A stretch of DNA of 64,000 nt from Oricola indica (GCF_019966595.1 NZ_JAINFJ010000007.1:62001-126000); one strand, 5' to 3'; positions 43,922 to 54,984 are shown, numbered from the stretch's first letter. Numbers and translations: made by a program. Notes: generated from the sequence alone by a model not told the origin.

Positions 43922-45870
43922 CCCGCATCGAAACAACCGTACTGCGCAGAGTTCTCGCGCTGTTCGTCCTGCTTGCCTCATCCGCGATTACATTGGCCGC
44001 GGAGGAAATCCTGCTGTTTCGCAGCGACGTCGATGTCAGCCGGGACGGCGACTTCCTCGTCACCGAGACGATCAGGGTCAATGCGGAGGGCCGCAATATC
44101 CGGCGCGGCATCTATCGCGACTTTCCGGTCACCTTCGAGGACGCCAACGGCAACACGGCCCGGAACGGTTTCGAACTGATTTCGGCGACCCGCGACGGAC
44201 GCGAGGAAACCACTCGTGTCGTCGAGGGCGGAACGTTCGTGCGCGTCTATCTGGGCCAGGAGGACGTCTTCCTTTCGCCCGGCGTCCACACCTACGAACT
44301 GACCTATCGGACAGACCGTCAGGTCCGTTTCTTCGACGATCACGACGAGGTCTACTGGAATGCCACCGGCACCGAGTGGATCTTCCCGATCCGAAAGGCC
44401 TTCGCGGTGATCACCTTGCCCGAGGGCGCCGATGTGAGCGAGACGGAGGTCTATACCGGCGGATACGGAGCGACGTCGCATAACGCCAGTTCGACACTTT
44501 CGGCAGGCAGCAACGCCGTAACCTTCGAAACCACGCAGCCGCTCGGCCCGCGCGAAGGGCTGACCGTCGTCGTTGCCTTTCAGAAGGGTGTTATCGCCGA
44601 ACCGAGCGATGAGCAGAAATTCGCCTGGTATATCCGCGACAATCTCGGCACGCTGATCGCCGTCGGCGGGCTGACGCTGGTTCTGCTCTACTATTTCTGG
44701 GCATGGGTCCGTGTCGGACGCGATCCGCCGGGCGGCGTCGTCGTGCCGCGTTGGGACCTGCCGCAGGGCGTCTCACCGGCGCTGACGCACTACATCTCGA
44801 ACAAGGGCCTGAAGAAAGGCGGCTTTCCGGCCATCTCGGCCGCGGCGATCAATCTCGCGGTCCAGGGCTATCTCGTGCTGGAGGATATCGGCGAGACAAT
44901 CACCATACGCCGCACGCAAAAGCCGATTGCGGGCGCGAAGTTCCCCGTCGGCGAGGCGGCGCTGCTCAACAAGATTGCCGGCTATGGCGGTTCCCTCACC
45001 GTCTCCAAGGCAACGGGCACGAAGGTGAAATCGCTCGCCTCCAAGTTCAAATCCGCGATGGAGAAGGAACACCGCTCGGTGTTCTACAAGTTCAATATCG
45101 GCTGGATCGTACCGGGCGCCATCCTGTCGATCGTGACGATCATCGCCACCCTCGCCCTGGGTCGCTTGAGCGACGCGACGATCGGCTTCGCCGTCCCGGC
45201 CGGCATCATCGGCATCGTCTTCACCATCCTGGCGATCAATCTCGGAAAACGCGCCCGTTCCGGTTTCGGCGGCAAACTGCAGCTCGTCATGATGCTGTTC
45301 TTCGTCGGCGCCTTCGTCGTCAATTCCGGACTGTTCACCGCATCCGGTCTCATCGATGTACTGGACAAGCCGCTTCTTGTCGGCGCACTGGCGACACTGG
45401 TCATGCTCAACGTGCTGTTCTTCTTCCTGATGGGCGCGCCGACGAAGCTCGGCGCACAGCGGTCCGACGAGATAGAGGGGCTGAAGCGGTACCTGACCGT
45501 CGCCGAGAAAGACCGCATGAACATGGCCGGCGCGCCGAAAATGTCGCCGCAACACTATGAGAAGCTGCTTCCCTACGCCGTCGCGCTCGATGTCGAGGAT
45601 CAGTGGTCGAAGGCGTTCCAGACATGGCTGGCAACCGCCGTGGCGGCGGGTGCGGCGGCAGCCGTCGCCTATCACGGGCCCGGCTGGTATCGCGGCAGCG
45701 GCCCGTTCGACACCGGGCGCGTCGGCGACACGCTGGGCGGCCTCGCCGGCTCCATGTCGGACAGCTTCACCGCCTCGCTACCGCAGCCGAAATCCTCGTC
45801 GTCGGGCTTTTCTGGCGGTGGCGGCTTTTCCGGCGGCGGCGGCGGTGGTGGCGGCGGAGGCGGCTGGTAG
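43918..45870 (+). CDS. DUF2207 membrane protein (TTG start)
   Basis: A 650-residue protein with a signal peptide or anchor ([19 protein letters not shown]), an N-terminal extracytoplasmic DUF2207 domain ([49 protein letters not shown]), a helix near 245-265, more helices near 385-490, and a Gly-rich end (GFSGGG repeats then poly-Gly and Trp). This glycine tail is characteristic of the family that pairs with LemA. The TTG at 43918 overlaps the lemA stop as TTGA; no ATG fits. Role unknown, possibly envelope or metal related. Confidence 0.9.
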   Translation: MTRIETTVLRRVLALFVLLASSAITLAAEEILLFRSDVDVSRDGDFLVTETIRVNAEGRNIRRGIYRDFPVTFEDANGNTARNGFELISATRDGREETTRVVEGGTFVRVYLGQEDVFLSPGVHTYELTYRTDRQVRFFDDHDEVYWNATGTEWIFPIRKAFAVITLPEGADVSETEVYTGGYGATSHNASSTLSAGSNAVTFETTQPLGPREGLTVVVAFQKGVIAEPSDEQKFAWYIRDNLGTLIAVGGLTLVLLYYFWAWVRVGRDPPGGVVVPRWDLPQGVSPALTHYISNKGLKKGGFPAISAAAINLAVQGYLVLEDIGETITIRRTQKPIAGAKFPVGEAALLNKIAGYGGSLTVSKATGTKVKSLASKFKSAMEKEHRSVFYKFNIGWIVPGAILSIVTIIATLALGRLSDATIGFAVPAGIIGIVFTILAINLGKRARSGFGGKLQLVMMLFFVGAFVVNSGLFTASGLIDVLDKPLLVGALATLVMLNVLFFFLMGAPTKLGAQRSDEIEGLKRYLTVAEKDRMNMAGAPKMSPQHYEKLLPYAVALDVEDQWSKAFQTWLATAVAAGAAAAVAYHGPGWYRGSGPFDTGRVGDTLGGLAGSMSDSFTASLPQPKSSSSGFSGGGGFSGGGGGGGGGGGW

Positions 45871-45971
45871 GCCGCAAATGCGCCTGACCGCGTGACATCG
45901 CAACGCGGGCTTGCTATTCGCCCCGCGACAGCCCTTTCCGATCATACTTTTCCGATTACGCCGGACCCACC

Positions 45972-48272
45972 ATGCCAGACCTCCTGCTCGAACTCTTCTG
46001 CGAAGAAATCCCCGCCCGCATGCAGCGCAAGGCGGCGGGCGATCTGAGGAAAGCCGTCACGGACGCGCTGGTCGATGCCGGTCTGACCTATGAGGGCGCG
46101 CGCGAATACTGGACGCCGCGCCGCCTGGCGCTCGACCTGCGCGGCCTGACCGCCCGGTCGGCCGATATCACGGAGGAGCGAAAGGGGCCGCGTACCGACG
46201 CGCCGGAAAAGGCCGTCGCCGGCTTCCTGCGCGGCGCCGGGCTTTCCTCGGTCGATGAGGCGGAAATCCGCACGGACCCCAAGAAGGGCGATTTCTATGT
46301 CGCGGTGATCAAGAAGGCCGGCCGCGACGCCGAGGAGATCATCGCCGACATCATGCCCGGCATCATCCGCAACTTCCCCTGGCCGAAATCGATGCGCTGG
46401 GGCAAGGCATCGCGCGAGCCCGGTTCGCTGCGCTGGGTGCGGCCGCTGCAGTCGATCCTGTGCACCTTCGGACCGGAAACCGAGGAGACGAAAGTCATCG
46501 CCTTCGAGGTCGACGGGATCGTCGCCGGCAACGTCACGCGCGGCCACCGCTTCCACGCGCCTGAACCGATCACGGTCCGCCGTTTCGAGGATTACGTCTC
46601 GAGCCTGGAAAAGGCGCATGTCGTCCTCGACGCGGAACGCCGCAAGGACATCATCGCGACGGACGCGCGCAACCTCGCTTTCGCGCAGGGCGTCGAGCTG
46701 GTCGAGGATGACGGGCTGCTGGAGGAAGTGTCCGGGCTGGTCGAATGGCCTGTCGTGCTGATGGGCGAATTCGAGCGGGATTATCTGGAAATCCCCGACG
46801 AAGTGGTGCGGCTGACCATCAAGACCAACCAGAAGTGCTTCGTCTGCCGCGATCCGGAGACGCAGCAGCTCACCAATCGCTTCATCCTCGTCGCCAACAT
46901 CGATGCATCCGACGGCGGCAAGGAGATCGTCCACGGCAATGGCAAGGTCGTGCGCGCCCGCCTGTCCGATGCGCTGCATTTCTGGAAGACCGACCAGTCC
47001 GACCTGCCCGACCTCGGCGAATTGACCGCCTCGGCGGAGAAATTCGGCCTCGACCTCAAGAAGCCGCTCGACCAGCGCATGGCGAAGCTCGACCGGCTGA
47101 ACGTGACGTTCCACGCCAAGCTCGGCACGCAGGGCGAGCGCGTCGCGCGTATCGCGAAACTGGCCGAGGAGCTGGCCCCCAAGGTCGGCGCGGAGTCAAA
47201 AGACGCCCGTCGCGCCTCGCTGCTCGCCAAGGCGGACTTGACCACCGAGGTGGTCGGCGAGTTCCCAGAGGTTCAGGGCGCGATGGGCCGCATCTATGCT
47301 GAACGGCAGAACGAAGACCCCGACGTCGCGAAAGCCATCGAGGACCACTACAAGCCGCTCGGCCCGACCGACGATGCCCCGACCGACCCGGTTGCCATCG
47401 CGGTCGCACTAGCCGACAAGCTCGACACGCTCACCGGCTTCTGGGCCATCGACGAGAAGCCGACGGGTTCGAAGGACCCCTATGCGCTGCGCCGCGCCGC
47501 GCTGGGCGTGATCCGGATTTTGCTGGAGAATAAGATACGACTACAAATTGGCTCCACTCTTAATTTCGCAGCGGAGGATGTGGCGGACCACATTCGAGAT
47601 CCTCGCCTTGATCGCGAATTTAAGATTGCAGGCGAACTCGAAGCAAGTCTTGGCGGGGACTCGCTTATGGATCAGGTCATTGAGCGGGATCTCGCAAAAA
47701 ACGCTGAAACATTTGAGGGCTCTGATGAAGTTCGCAGCAAGATTCTGAATGACCTCCTCTCCTTCTTCCATGACCGCCTGAAGGTCTATCTCCGCGATTC
47801 CGGCGCGCGTCACGATCTGATCGACGCGATCCTGTCGCCGGAAGACGATGACCTTCTGATCGTCGTGCGCAAGGTCGAGGCGCTCGGTGCGATGCTCGAC
47901 ACCGAGGCCGGCGCGAACCTGCTGGCGGGCACCAAGCGCGCGCTGAATATCCTCGCGGCGGAGGAAAAGAAGGACGGCGAAGGTGCGTTTGACGGCGCGA
48001 TCGACAAGTCTCTCCTGAGCGAACCTGCCGAGCGCGAACTCGCCAATGTTCTCGAAGCCGTCTCCGGCCATGTCGATGCGCATATCGCGAAAGAGGAATA
48101 TGCGGAGGCGTTTGCCGCGCTGTCGGAACTGCGTCCCGCCGTCGATGCCTTCTTCGAGGGCGTGATGGTCAATGCGGACGACCCGGCCGTCCGCGTCAAT
48201 CGGCTGCGGCTTCTCTCTTCGCTGCGCGCGACGACACGCAAGCTCGCCGATTTCTCGAAGATCGCCGGCTAG
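45972..48272 (+). CDS. glyS: Glycyl-tRNA synthetase beta subunit
   Basis: tRNA-binding subunit of the alpha2-beta2 enzyme. The 766-residue product starts [24 protein letters not shown] and contains [28 protein letters not shown] (parts), [48 protein letters not shown] and the HD-like C-terminal [24 protein letters not shown]. Residues about 515-595 (bases 47521-47760) differ in codon use and GC from both sides and seem extra compared with typical rhizobial GlyS of about 700 residues. The frame is intact throughout. Confidence 0.95.
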   Translation: MPDLLLELFCEEIPARMQRKAAGDLRKAVTDALVDAGLTYEGAREYWTPRRLALDLRGLTARSADITEERKGPRTDAPEKAVAGFLRGAGLSSVDEAEIRTDPKKGDFYVAVIKKAGRDAEEIIADIMPGIIRNFPWPKSMRWGKASREPGSLRWVRPLQSILCTFGPETEETKVIAFEVDGIVAGNVTRGHRFHAPEPITVRRFEDYVSSLEKAHVVLDAERRKDIIATDARNLAFAQGVELVEDDGLLEEVSGLVEWPVVLMGEFERDYLEIPDEVVRLTIKTNQKCFVCRDPETQQLTNRFILVANIDASDGGKEIVHGNGKVVRARLSDALHFWKTDQSDLPDLGELTASAEKFGLDLKKPLDQRMAKLDRLNVTFHAKLGTQGERVARIAKLAEELAPKVGAESKDARRASLLAKADLTTEVVGEFPEVQGAMGRIYAERQNEDPDVAKAIEDHYKPLGPTDDAPTDPVAIAVALADKLDTLTGFWAIDEKPTGSKDPYALRRAALGVIRILLENKIRLQIGSTLNFAAEDVADHIRDPRLDREFKIAGELEASLGGDSLMDQVIERDLAKNAETFEGSDEVRSKILNDLLSFFHDRLKVYLRDSGARHDLIDAILSPEDDDLLIVVRKVEALGAMLDTEAGANLLAGTKRALNILAAEEKKDGEGAFDGAIDKSLLSEPAERELANVLEAVSGHVDAHIAKEEYAEAFAALSELRPAVDAFFEGVMVNADDPAVRVNRLRLLSSLRATTRKLADFSKIAG

Positions 48273-48396
48273 CGCAATTCAGGTCCTGGCAGAAACATCA
48301 GCATCGGAATGCGCGTTCGAGCCGAAGGCGAGAGGCTGCGCATTGTGATTCTATTGCAACCTGAAATGCACTAAGCCCGGTTCGATCCCCCGAAAC

Positions 48397-48425
48397 GAAA
48401 ACGCCCGCGACTGGCGCGGGCGCTT
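48397..48425 (-). terminator. Terminator after the acidic secreted protein gene
   Basis: CGCCCGCG and CGCGGGCG form an 8-bp stem around a 5-base loop; read on the minus strand it is followed by TTTT. It lies 23 bp beyond the stop at 48448. Confidence 0.8.
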
Positions 48426-48447
48426 TCGCTGCCGTGTTGCCTTTGGA

Positions 48448-48918
48448 TCAGCGAAGCAGGTCCGCATCGCTAAGGATGTTGTCCTCGATCGTCCGCTCGA
48501 TGATGAAATCCTCGACGGCCGTGTCGCTCGTATCCAGCTCCCGGAGACGATCCTCGATGCGCTGCTCGATCGGCGAGGTGGACGCGGTCTGGTCGTCGTC
48601 GAAATCCTCGTCGTCCTCTTCCTCGTCCGCGTCCTGATCGGTCGATGCCTGATCCGCGTTTTGCAGGTCCGGCGAGGTCGGATCGGTCGTGGACGCATCG
48701 ATCTGCCCCGGATTGTCACCGCCATTGATGACGGTCATGTCGATGCTGCCCGGCGACGGCGCGAGATAGACCTTCGGCGTGGTGGTGTTGTCGAATTCGA
48801 CGAAAAGCACCGACGGAAAAGCCGGGTCTTCCTCGATCACATAATCGGCGTGGGCCGGCGCGGATGCGAGCAAGGCGGCCGCGCAGGTCGCGGATGCGAA
48901 AATACCAAATCTGCTCAT
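48448..48918 (-). CDS. Secreted highly acidic hypothetical protein
   Basis: A 156-residue exported protein. The signal peptide MSRFGIFASATCAAALLASAPAHA is clear, with cleavage after AHA. The mature part has a small N-terminal beta-like region (SVLFVEFDNTTTPKVYLAPSPG), a Thr/Ser/Asp linker and a very acidic run (DEEEDDEDFDDD), then a helical end. It is probably periplasmic, perhaps cation-binding; no family recognised. The start at 48918 is favoured by the signal peptide and GGAAC upstream. Confidence 0.75.
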   Translation of the reverse strand: MSRFGIFASATCAAALLASAPAHADYVIEEDPAFPSVLFVEFDNTTTPKVYLAPSPGSIDMTVINGGDNPGQIDASTTDPTSPDLQNADQASTDQDADEEEDDEDFDDDQTASTSPIEQRIEDRLRELDTSDTAVEDFIIERTIEDNILSDADLLR

Positions 48919-49058
48919 GTTTTCGTTCCCCGTTTTCTCATCACCCAGCCGGAACCGTAGCAAAACCGTCTTGAAGCGCCGTTTTGGATTTCGCTCAAAT
49001 TTTAACGGCCGCCGCCGGGCCGTTGCACGCGCCCGGATCGGGGTGTAGCAGTCGCGCC

Positions 49059-50051
49059 ATGGAACCGATGCCGAAACAGCGGGTGTGCCGCATCCTGAAG
49101 GCGGGCGAAGACGCCCTGCGCGAGGCGCGTGCGGCGCTGCTTGCCGGCGAGGTCGTCGCGATCCCCACGGAGACGGTTTACGGTCTTGCCGCCGACGCGA
49201 CCAATGGCCCGGCGGTAGCGCGGATTTTCGAGTCGAAACAACGCCCTTCCTTCAATCCGCTCATCTGCCACGTGACCGGCATCGCGATGGCCAAACGCTT
49301 CGCATCCTTCGATCCCTTGTCACGCAAACTGGCCGACGCTTTCTGGCCCGGAGCGCTGACACTGGTACTGCCGCTCAGGGACGATCACGCCATTCATCCG
49401 CTTGTGACGGCAGGGCTCGATACGGTCGCGGTGCGCGCGCCGCAGGGCTTCGGCGCGGAGCTGATCGCGGCTGTCGGCCGGCCCCTCGCCGCGCCCAGCG
49501 CCAACCGGTCCGGACGGATCAGCCCGACGACGGCACAGGCCGTGGCGGACAGTCTCGGCGACGCGATCCCGCTGGTGATCGATGGCGGTCCGACGGCCGT
49601 CGGCGTCGAATCCACAATCGTGAAGGTCGATGGCGAGACGGTCCGGCTGCTTCGTCCGGGCGGCGTCGCCGCAGAGGAGATCGAGGCCGTGGTCGGACGC
49701 AGCCTGGTGCGCGCCGAGGCGAATGCAGCGATCCAGGCACCCGGAATGCTCGCCTCGCATTACGCGCCCCGCGCACAAATGCGCCTCAATGCCGATCATG
49801 TCGCGCCGGGAGAGGCGCTGCTCGGTTTCGGGCCGGTGCGCATCGCGGGCGCGAACGCCGCGAAAGAGGTCCTCGTCTTGTCGGAGGCCGCCGACATGAA
49901 GGAGGCAGCCTCCAATCTGTTCGAATTCATGAGCCGGCTGGACGCCGCCGGCGCAACGACCATCGCTGTCGAGCCGATCCCTTCGAGCGGGCTCGGAGAG
50001 GCGATCAACGACCGCCTGGCGCGGGCGGCCGCACCCAGGGGAGAAAAATGA
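49059..50051 (+). CDS. L-threonylcarbamoyladenylate synthase (Sua5/TsaC)
   Basis: Makes threonylcarbamoyl-AMP from threonine, bicarbonate and ATP, the first step of tRNA t6A37 formation. The 330-residue protein has a YrdC domain (LLAGEVVAIPTETVYGLAADA, KQRPSFNPLICHV, FWPGALTLVLP, RPLAAPSANRSGRISPTTA, IDGGPTAVGVESTIVKV) plus a C-terminal Sua5 domain after the APGMLASHYAPRA linker, so it is the long Sua5 type. ATG at 49059 is chosen; 49068 is possible. The stop overlaps the next start (ATGA). Confidence 0.94.
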   Translation: MEPMPKQRVCRILKAGEDALREARAALLAGEVVAIPTETVYGLAADATNGPAVARIFESKQRPSFNPLICHVTGIAMAKRFASFDPLSRKLADAFWPGALTLVLPLRDDHAIHPLVTAGLDTVAVRAPQGFGAELIAAVGRPLAAPSANRSGRISPTTAQAVADSLGDAIPLVIDGGPTAVGVESTIVKVDGETVRLLRPGGVAAEEIEAVVGRSLVRAEANAAIQAPGMLASHYAPRAQMRLNADHVAPGEALLGFGPVRIAGANAAKEVLVLSEAADMKEAASNLFEFMSRLDAAGATTIAVEPIPSSGLGEAINDRLARAAAPRGEK

Positions 50052-51457
50052 AGACGGATCTGATCAAGCGCCTTGTCGAAATCTGCGGCGAAAACAACGT
50101 CCTGACCGATGATGCGGACACCGCGCCTTATCTAAAGGAATGGCGTGGCCGGTGGACCGGCAAGACAGCCGCCGTCGTCAAACCCGGTTCGACGGCGGAG
50201 GTTGCCGCGATCCTGAAGCTTGCCAACGAGACGAAGACTCCGGTGGTTCCGCAAGGCGGTAATACCGGGCTGGTCGGCGGGCAGATACCCGACAAGAGCG
50301 GTGACGAGATCGTCCTGTCGACCTCCCGGCTGAACCGCATCCGCGAGATCGACCCCGCCGGCAACACGATCACGGTGGAGTCCGGTGTCGTGTTGCAGGC
50401 GGTGCAGGAAGCCGCCGAAGAGGCGGGACGCTTCTTTCCACTGTCGCTCGGCTCGCAAGGGTCCTGCCAGGTCGGCGGAAACCTCTCCACCAATGCCGGC
50501 GGAACCGGCGCGCTCGCCCATGGCGTGGCCCGCGACCTCTGTGTCGGTCTCGAAGTCGTGCTGCCGACGGGCGAGGTCCTCGACGATCTCAACAAGCTCA
50601 AGAAGGACAATACAGGTTACAACCTGCGCAACCTGTTCATCGGTGCGGAAGGCACGCTCGGCGTCATCACCGCCGCGGTCCTGAAACTGTTTCCGAAGCC
50701 CGCCGGCCGGGCCACGGCCTTTGTCGCCCTTCCCTCTCCTGAGGAAGCGCTGGCCCTTTTCGACCGGGCGCGCAATTCCGCCGGAACCGGTCTCACCGCC
50801 TTCGAACTGATGGCGCGGATCGGCGTCGATTTCACGACGCGGCATGTGCCTGACGTGCGCGATCCGCTGTCGACGCATTATCCATGGTACGTGCTGATGG
50901 AAATCTCGTCGGGGATTTCGGAAGAAGATGCACGCGCCACGCTGGATGGCGTGCTGGAACACGGCATGGAGCACGGGCTGATCCTCGACGGCGCCATCGC
51001 CGAGAGCTTTCAGCAGCGCGCCGATTTCTGGCGGTTGCGGGAGGGCATGTCGGAAAGCCAGATACCGGAAGGCGGCTCGATCAAGCACGACGTTTCGGTC
51101 CCGGTCGACCGTGTCCCCGATTTCCTCGCCGAAGCGGACAAGGCGGTTCTGGCAATCGAGCCGGGATCGCGCATCTGCGCCTTCGGCCATGTCGGCGACG
51201 GCAACATCCATTACAACATTTCCCAGCCCGTCGGCGCCGACAAGGCGGTGTTCCTGACGCTGACCGAGGTGATCACCCCCGCGGTCCACGCGATCGTGGG
51301 CAAGCATGGCGGCTCGATATCGGCGGAGCATGGAATCGGCCAGATGAAGCGGGGCGAACTGGCCGAGGTCAAGTCTCCGGTCGCGCTCGATCTGATGCGG
51401 CGCATCAAGAAGGACTTCGATCCGGAAGGGATCATGAATCCCGGCAAGGTGATCTGA
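50048..51457 (+). CDS. FAD-binding oxidoreductase (GlcD / D-2-hydroxyglutarate dehydrogenase-like)
   Basis: A 469-residue flavoprotein of the VAO family. The FAD domain shows VVPQGGNTGLVGGQIP, ITVESGVVLQAVQEAAEEAG, LGSQGSCQVGGNLSTNAGGTGALAHG and NLRNLFIGAEGTLGVITAA. The C-terminal substrate domain has FGHVGDGNIHYNISQP and SAEHGIGQMKRGELAEVKSPVALDLMRRIKKDFDPEGIMNPGKV (in parts), typical of D-2-hydroxyacid dehydrogenases. Likely oxidises a D-2-hydroxy acid such as D-2-hydroxyglutarate or D-lactate. Coupled to the tsaC-type gene by a 4-base overlap. Confidence 0.92.
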   Translation: MKTDLIKRLVEICGENNVLTDDADTAPYLKEWRGRWTGKTAAVVKPGSTAEVAAILKLANETKTPVVPQGGNTGLVGGQIPDKSGDEIVLSTSRLNRIREIDPAGNTITVESGVVLQAVQEAAEEAGRFFPLSLGSQGSCQVGGNLSTNAGGTGALAHGVARDLCVGLEVVLPTGEVLDDLNKLKKDNTGYNLRNLFIGAEGTLGVITAAVLKLFPKPAGRATAFVALPSPEEALALFDRARNSAGTGLTAFELMARIGVDFTTRHVPDVRDPLSTHYPWYVLMEISSGISEEDARATLDGVLEHGMEHGLILDGAIAESFQQRADFWRLREGMSESQIPEGGSIKHDVSVPVDRVPDFLAEADKAVLAIEPGSRICAFGHVGDGNIHYNISQPVGADKAVFLTLTEVITPAVHAIVGKHGGSISAEHGIGQMKRGELAEVKSPVALDLMRRIKKDFDPEGIMNPGKVI

Positions 51458-51703
51458 GACCCGCGCCAAAATTGTGCCGTTGCGGGACTCGTCCGCATTT
51501 GAAACTGCATGATTCCAATTTGCTAACCATTTAAAAGATCAGCCTTTTTTAACGCTGTTTCTTAGCTCGTAGTCAGGGCACACCGTCTAGTGTGACATCC
51601 AAGCCGGCCGCCAGAACAACAATAATGGCCGGTGAACAGGGAACGAGGGACGCAGAGGCGAAAACGCCCGCAACTCTCAGGATGAACAGACGAGGCGTCA
51701 AAC

Positions 51704-52267
51704 ATGGCTACTGGTGCGCAACCGGTATGGGCCGGGCATGAATTCAGGCTCGACCCGGCAAAACTCCCGCAGAAACTGGTCTATGCGACCCGCAACGCCG
51801 CAGGCGATGTGGACATAACCGTGAACCAGAACGGCTGCGTGCTGAAACGCCAACTGGATGTCTCCGGCCTGCCGCTCAACATAGCCCTGCCGGTCAACGC
51901 CTTCTCCGGCGTCGCCGCGCGGGCCATGTATACCGGCCCGGAAAACGTTCTGGTCACGCTGGAACTGATGCATCACGATCCGGAACTTTGCGTGCCGCTC
52001 TTCGTCGGTCACGACCTCGAAGGCATCGCCAGGGACTGGCAGACATGGTCAGACCTTCTCGGCCTTCCGATGCTGATCGTCGACGAGGATGGCGTTACGC
52101 GTACGCTCGACGAAAGCGCGCGGAACGTCATCAAGGACAAGAGCCATGCGCGCCGGCACCACGCGATGTTCACCGAACGCCGCCCGCGCTTCCTCGCGCG
52201 TCGCCGCATGGGCACGCTCGGATGCCGTATGGTGCTCGACGGCGTCGAGATCATCGCGCGGGACTGA
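51704..52267 (+). CDS. DUF6101 family protein
   Basis: A 187-residue cytoplasmic protein that I match by pattern to the DUF6101 family of Hyphomicrobiales: HEFRLDPAKLPQKLVYATRN, LNIALPVNAFSGVAARAM, VTLELMHHDPELCVPLF and the C-terminal RHHAMFTERRPRFLARRRMGTLG. The C-terminal third is strongly basic. The function is not known. It is alone, with about 245 bp of upstream sequence and a convergent ubiA 3 bp downstream. Confidence 0.8.
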   Translation: MATGAQPVWAGHEFRLDPAKLPQKLVYATRNAAGDVDITVNQNGCVLKRQLDVSGLPLNIALPVNAFSGVAARAMYTGPENVLVTLELMHHDPELCVPLFVGHDLEGIARDWQTWSDLLGLPMLIVDEDGVTRTLDESARNVIKDKSHARRHHAMFTERRPRFLARRRMGTLGCRMVLDGVEIIARD

Positions 52268-52270
52268 GCT

Positions 52271-53239
52271 TCAGGCGGCCAGTGCGCCGGCCAGGATGCC
52301 GGCAAAGATGAGCCAACCCACCACCGTGTTCGCCTTGAACAGTTTCAGGCACTGATCCGCATCGTCGATATCGAGGGTGCGGATCTGCCAGAGCATGTGC
52401 CCGGCTGCCGCCACGAGGCCGACAAAAGCGAGCAGCGGAAGGCCGGCCGCCCAAAAAGCTCCGCCGATCAGGAGGAGCGAGCCGGAATAGAGACCGAAGA
52501 GCCACGGCTTGGTGTTCTCGCCGAAAAGCCGCGCCGTCGAGCGGACGCCGACAAGCGCGTCGTCTTCCTTGTCCTGATGGGCATAGATCGTGTCGTAACC
52601 GATCACCCACAAAATCGAGCCGAGATAGAGCAGTGCCGGCGCCAGCGAAACCGAGCCGTAGATCGCGGCCCAGCCCATCCATGCGCCCCAGGAAAAGGCA
52701 AGTCCCAGAGTCAGTTGCGGCCAGTCGGTGATGCGCTTCATGAACGGGTAAACAGCGACCACGAGCAGCGAAAGAATGCCGAAGCCGATGGCAAAAAGGT
52801 TGAACTGGATCAGCACCAGGAAGCCGACAAGCGCCTGGCTCACGAGGAAAATCCAGGCCTGCCGGCGGGATACCTGTCCGGACGGCAGCGGGCGCGACCG
52901 GGTGCGCGCCACCTGGTCGTCGATCTTCTGGTCCACGAGATCGTTATAGGTGCAGCCCGCGCCGCGCATCGCGACCGCGCCGATCAAAAACAGGGCGAGA
53001 TGCCAGGGGTCGGGAAACGGAGCGAAGGTCAGCGCCGTGTTTCCCGCGCCGGCAAGCCCCGCCATCGCCGCCGACCACCAGCATGGCCACAGCAACAGCC
53101 ACCAGCCGATCGGACGGTCCCAGCGCGCCAGCTGGGCATAGGGCCAGTGGCGGCGCGGCAGCGCGCGATAGACCCAATGGCCCGACGGCGCATCGGCGAC
53201 CCGGCCCTGACTTCCACGCGACTGGATGGTGTCCTGCAT
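52271..53239 (-). CDS. ubiA: 4-hydroxybenzoate octaprenyltransferase
   Basis: Membrane prenyltransferase joining the polyprenyl tail to 4-hydroxybenzoate in ubiquinone synthesis. The 322-residue, multi-helix protein has [19 protein letters not shown], the first Asp motif [29 protein letters not shown] (N99, D100, D103, D107, in parts) and the second [22 protein letters not shown]. The polyprenyl synthase in this window could make its co-substrate. The start at MQDTIQSRG is preferred over a longer frame that runs across the purD leader. Confidence 0.95.
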   Translation of the reverse strand: MQDTIQSRGSQGRVADAPSGHWVYRALPRRHWPYAQLARWDRPIGWWLLLWPCWWSAAMAGLAGAGNTALTFAPFPDPWHLALFLIGAVAMRGAGCTYNDLVDQKIDDQVARTRSRPLPSGQVSRRQAWIFLVSQALVGFLVLIQFNLFAIGFGILSLLVVAVYPFMKRITDWPQLTLGLAFSWGAWMGWAAIYGSVSLAPALLYLGSILWVIGYDTIYAHQDKEDDALVGVRSTARLFGENTKPWLFGLYSGSLLLIGGAFWAAGLPLLAFVGLVAAAGHMLWQIRTLDIDDADQCLKLFKANTVVGWLIFAGILAGALAA

Positions 53240-53346
53240 GGCCGCACTGGTGACAAGCCTGCGGACAAAGGTCAAGGGTCGGGCCCTGCGGCTTGACCGC
53301 GCGCGGCCCAGACCGTACCGCAACCGCATCGAAGACGGAGCGGACC

Positions 53347-54627
53347 ATGAATGTTTTGCTGATCGGATCGGGCGGACGCGAACACGCGCTGGCGGCGAAA
53401 CTGGCGGCCTCCCCTCTCCTCAAGACGCTGTTCTGCGCGCCGGGCAATCCGGGTATCGCGGACGTGGCCCAATGTGTCGTTCTAGACGTGACTGACCATG
53501 GCAAGGTGGTGGATTTCTGCCGCGTCAACGGCATCGGCCTCGTCGTCGTCGGCCCGGAGGCGCCGCTGGTGGACGGGCTCGCGGATTCATTGAAAGCGGT
53601 GGGCATCCCGGTTTTCGGTCCGAGCGCGGCCGCCGCTCAACTTGAGGGCTCCAAAGCCTTCACAAAGGCGCTGTGCGACCGGATGGACATCCCGACCGCG
53701 GCATACGGGCGGTTCAACAATGCGCCGAAGGCAAAGAACCACGTTCGCCAGCAAGGCGCCCCGATCGTCATCAAGGCCGACGGGCTCGCCGCCGGCAAGG
53801 GCGTGACCGTGGCCATGACGCTGGAGGAGGCCTTCGCGGCAATCGAGGATTGTTTCGAGGGCGCTTTCGGCGATGCGGGTGCGGAAGTCGTGGTCGAGGA
53901 GTTCCTGGAAGGCGAGGAAGCGTCCTTCTTCTGCATTTGCGACGGCGAGACCGCCCTGCCCCTGACGACCGCGCAGGACCACAAGCGCGTCGGCGAAGGC
54001 GATACGGGGCCGAATACCGGCGGCATGGGTGCCTACTCGCCGGCTTCGATCATGTCCGATGCGCTGATCGAGCAAACGATGGAGAGCATCATCCGGCCCA
54101 CGATGCGCGGCATGGCGGAACAGGGCATGCCATTTACAGGCATTCTCTATGCCGGGCTGATGCTGACCGGTTCCGGCCCCAAGCTGATCGAATACAATGT
54201 CCGCTTCGGCGATCCGGAATGCCAGGTGATCATGCCGCGGCTGAAGGACGATCTGCTCGTCCTGATGAAAGCGGCCGCGGACGGCGTATTGTCATCGATG
54301 GGCGTGCATTGGCGCGACGAGGCGGCCGCCACCGTCGTGATGTGCGCACCGGGCTATCCCGCCTCGGCCAAAAAGGGATCCGTCATCTCGCTGCCCAGGG
54401 CGATCGACCTGCCGGAAGGCGTCACGATCTATCACGCCGGAACGGCAAAAAAGGGCGATGATCTCGTCGCCAATGGCGGCCGCGTCCTGAACGTCACCGC
54501 AACGGGCAAGACCGTTACCGCCGCTCTTGAAACGGCCTATCAGGCAGTCGACCTGATCGAGTGGCCGGAAGGCTTCTGCCGCCGCGATATCGGCTGGCGG
54601 GAGATCGCGCGGGAAAAGGAAGAGTAG
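53347..54627 (+). CDS. purD: Phosphoribosylamine-glycine ligase
   Basis: ATP-grasp enzyme of purine synthesis that joins glycine to phosphoribosylamine. The 426 residues include [98 protein letters not shown] and [19 protein letters not shown]. All functional segments are intact. It is divergent from ubiA with 107 bp between starts. Confidence 0.97.
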   Translation: MNVLLIGSGGREHALAAKLAASPLLKTLFCAPGNPGIADVAQCVVLDVTDHGKVVDFCRVNGIGLVVVGPEAPLVDGLADSLKAVGIPVFGPSAAAAQLEGSKAFTKALCDRMDIPTAAYGRFNNAPKAKNHVRQQGAPIVIKADGLAAGKGVTVAMTLEEAFAAIEDCFEGAFGDAGAEVVVEEFLEGEEASFFCICDGETALPLTTAQDHKRVGEGDTGPNTGGMGAYSPASIMSDALIEQTMESIIRPTMRGMAEQGMPFTGILYAGLMLTGSGPKLIEYNVRFGDPECQVIMPRLKDDLLVLMKAAADGVLSSMGVHWRDEAAATVVMCAPGYPASAKKGSVISLPRAIDLPEGVTIYHAGTAKKGDDLVANGGRVLNVTATGKTVTAALETAYQAVDLIEWPEGFCRRDIGWREIAREKEE

Positions 54628-54657
54628 GCAAGTCTCCGAACCGAATCCGCGATTTCC

Positions 54658-54671
54658 TTGTCTTAGATCAA
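54658..54671. promoter_or_regulatory. Near-consensus FixK/FNR site before the DUF6455 gene
   Basis: TTGTC-TTAG-ATCAA differs from TTGAY-N4-RTCAA at one defined base. It ends 57 bp before the DUF6455 start. On its own it is weak evidence, but it is the second such box in the window. Confidence 0.4.
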
Positions 54672-54728
54672 AGAAGAACGCGCGAACGGCTGCAATTCTT
54701 TCGACATCGAATTCGAAAGGAATGTATT

Positions 54729-54983
54729 ATGGGACTGTTGGCGAACATTGGCAAAAGAATGGACCGTCAGGCTCACCTGATGGGTGCGATGATGAAGCGC
54801 CTTGACGTTGATATTGAGTCGGTCGGCCTTGAGGGTGACGGCGCAAGGCTGCAATCCGCCGCCCGTTCCTGCCTTCTGTGCCGCAACAGCGATGTTTGCG
54901 AGCGCTGGCTTGAGGGCGCGGGAGATACCGCACCCGATTTTTGCCGAAACTCCCAGTTGTTCGCCCTGCACCGCAAATCGTGA
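54729..54983 (+). CDS. DUF6455 family small cysteine-rich protein
   Basis: An 84-residue protein with conserved cysteines CLLCRNSDVCERWL and DFCRNSQ, matching the DUF6455 pattern seen in rhizobia and Rhodobacterales. The Cx2Cx4C plus a later Cys suggests metal or cluster binding, but this is not demonstrated. AAAGGAA precedes its ATG. A FixK/FNR-like box lies upstream, in line with oxygen or redox control. It ends 1 bp before the stop of the convergent methyltransferase gene. Confidence 0.8.
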   Translation: MGLLANIGKRMDRQAHLMGAMMKRLDVDIESVGLEGDGARLQSAARSCLLCRNSDVCERWLEGAGDTAPDFCRNSQLFALHRKS

Positions 54984-54984
54984 A

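Noticed and set aside
47521-47760. A frameshift or pseudogene in glyS at the low-GC segment.
   Set aside because: The frame stays open and rejoins the conserved [12 protein letters not shown] block in phase, so it is an in-frame difference rather than a break.
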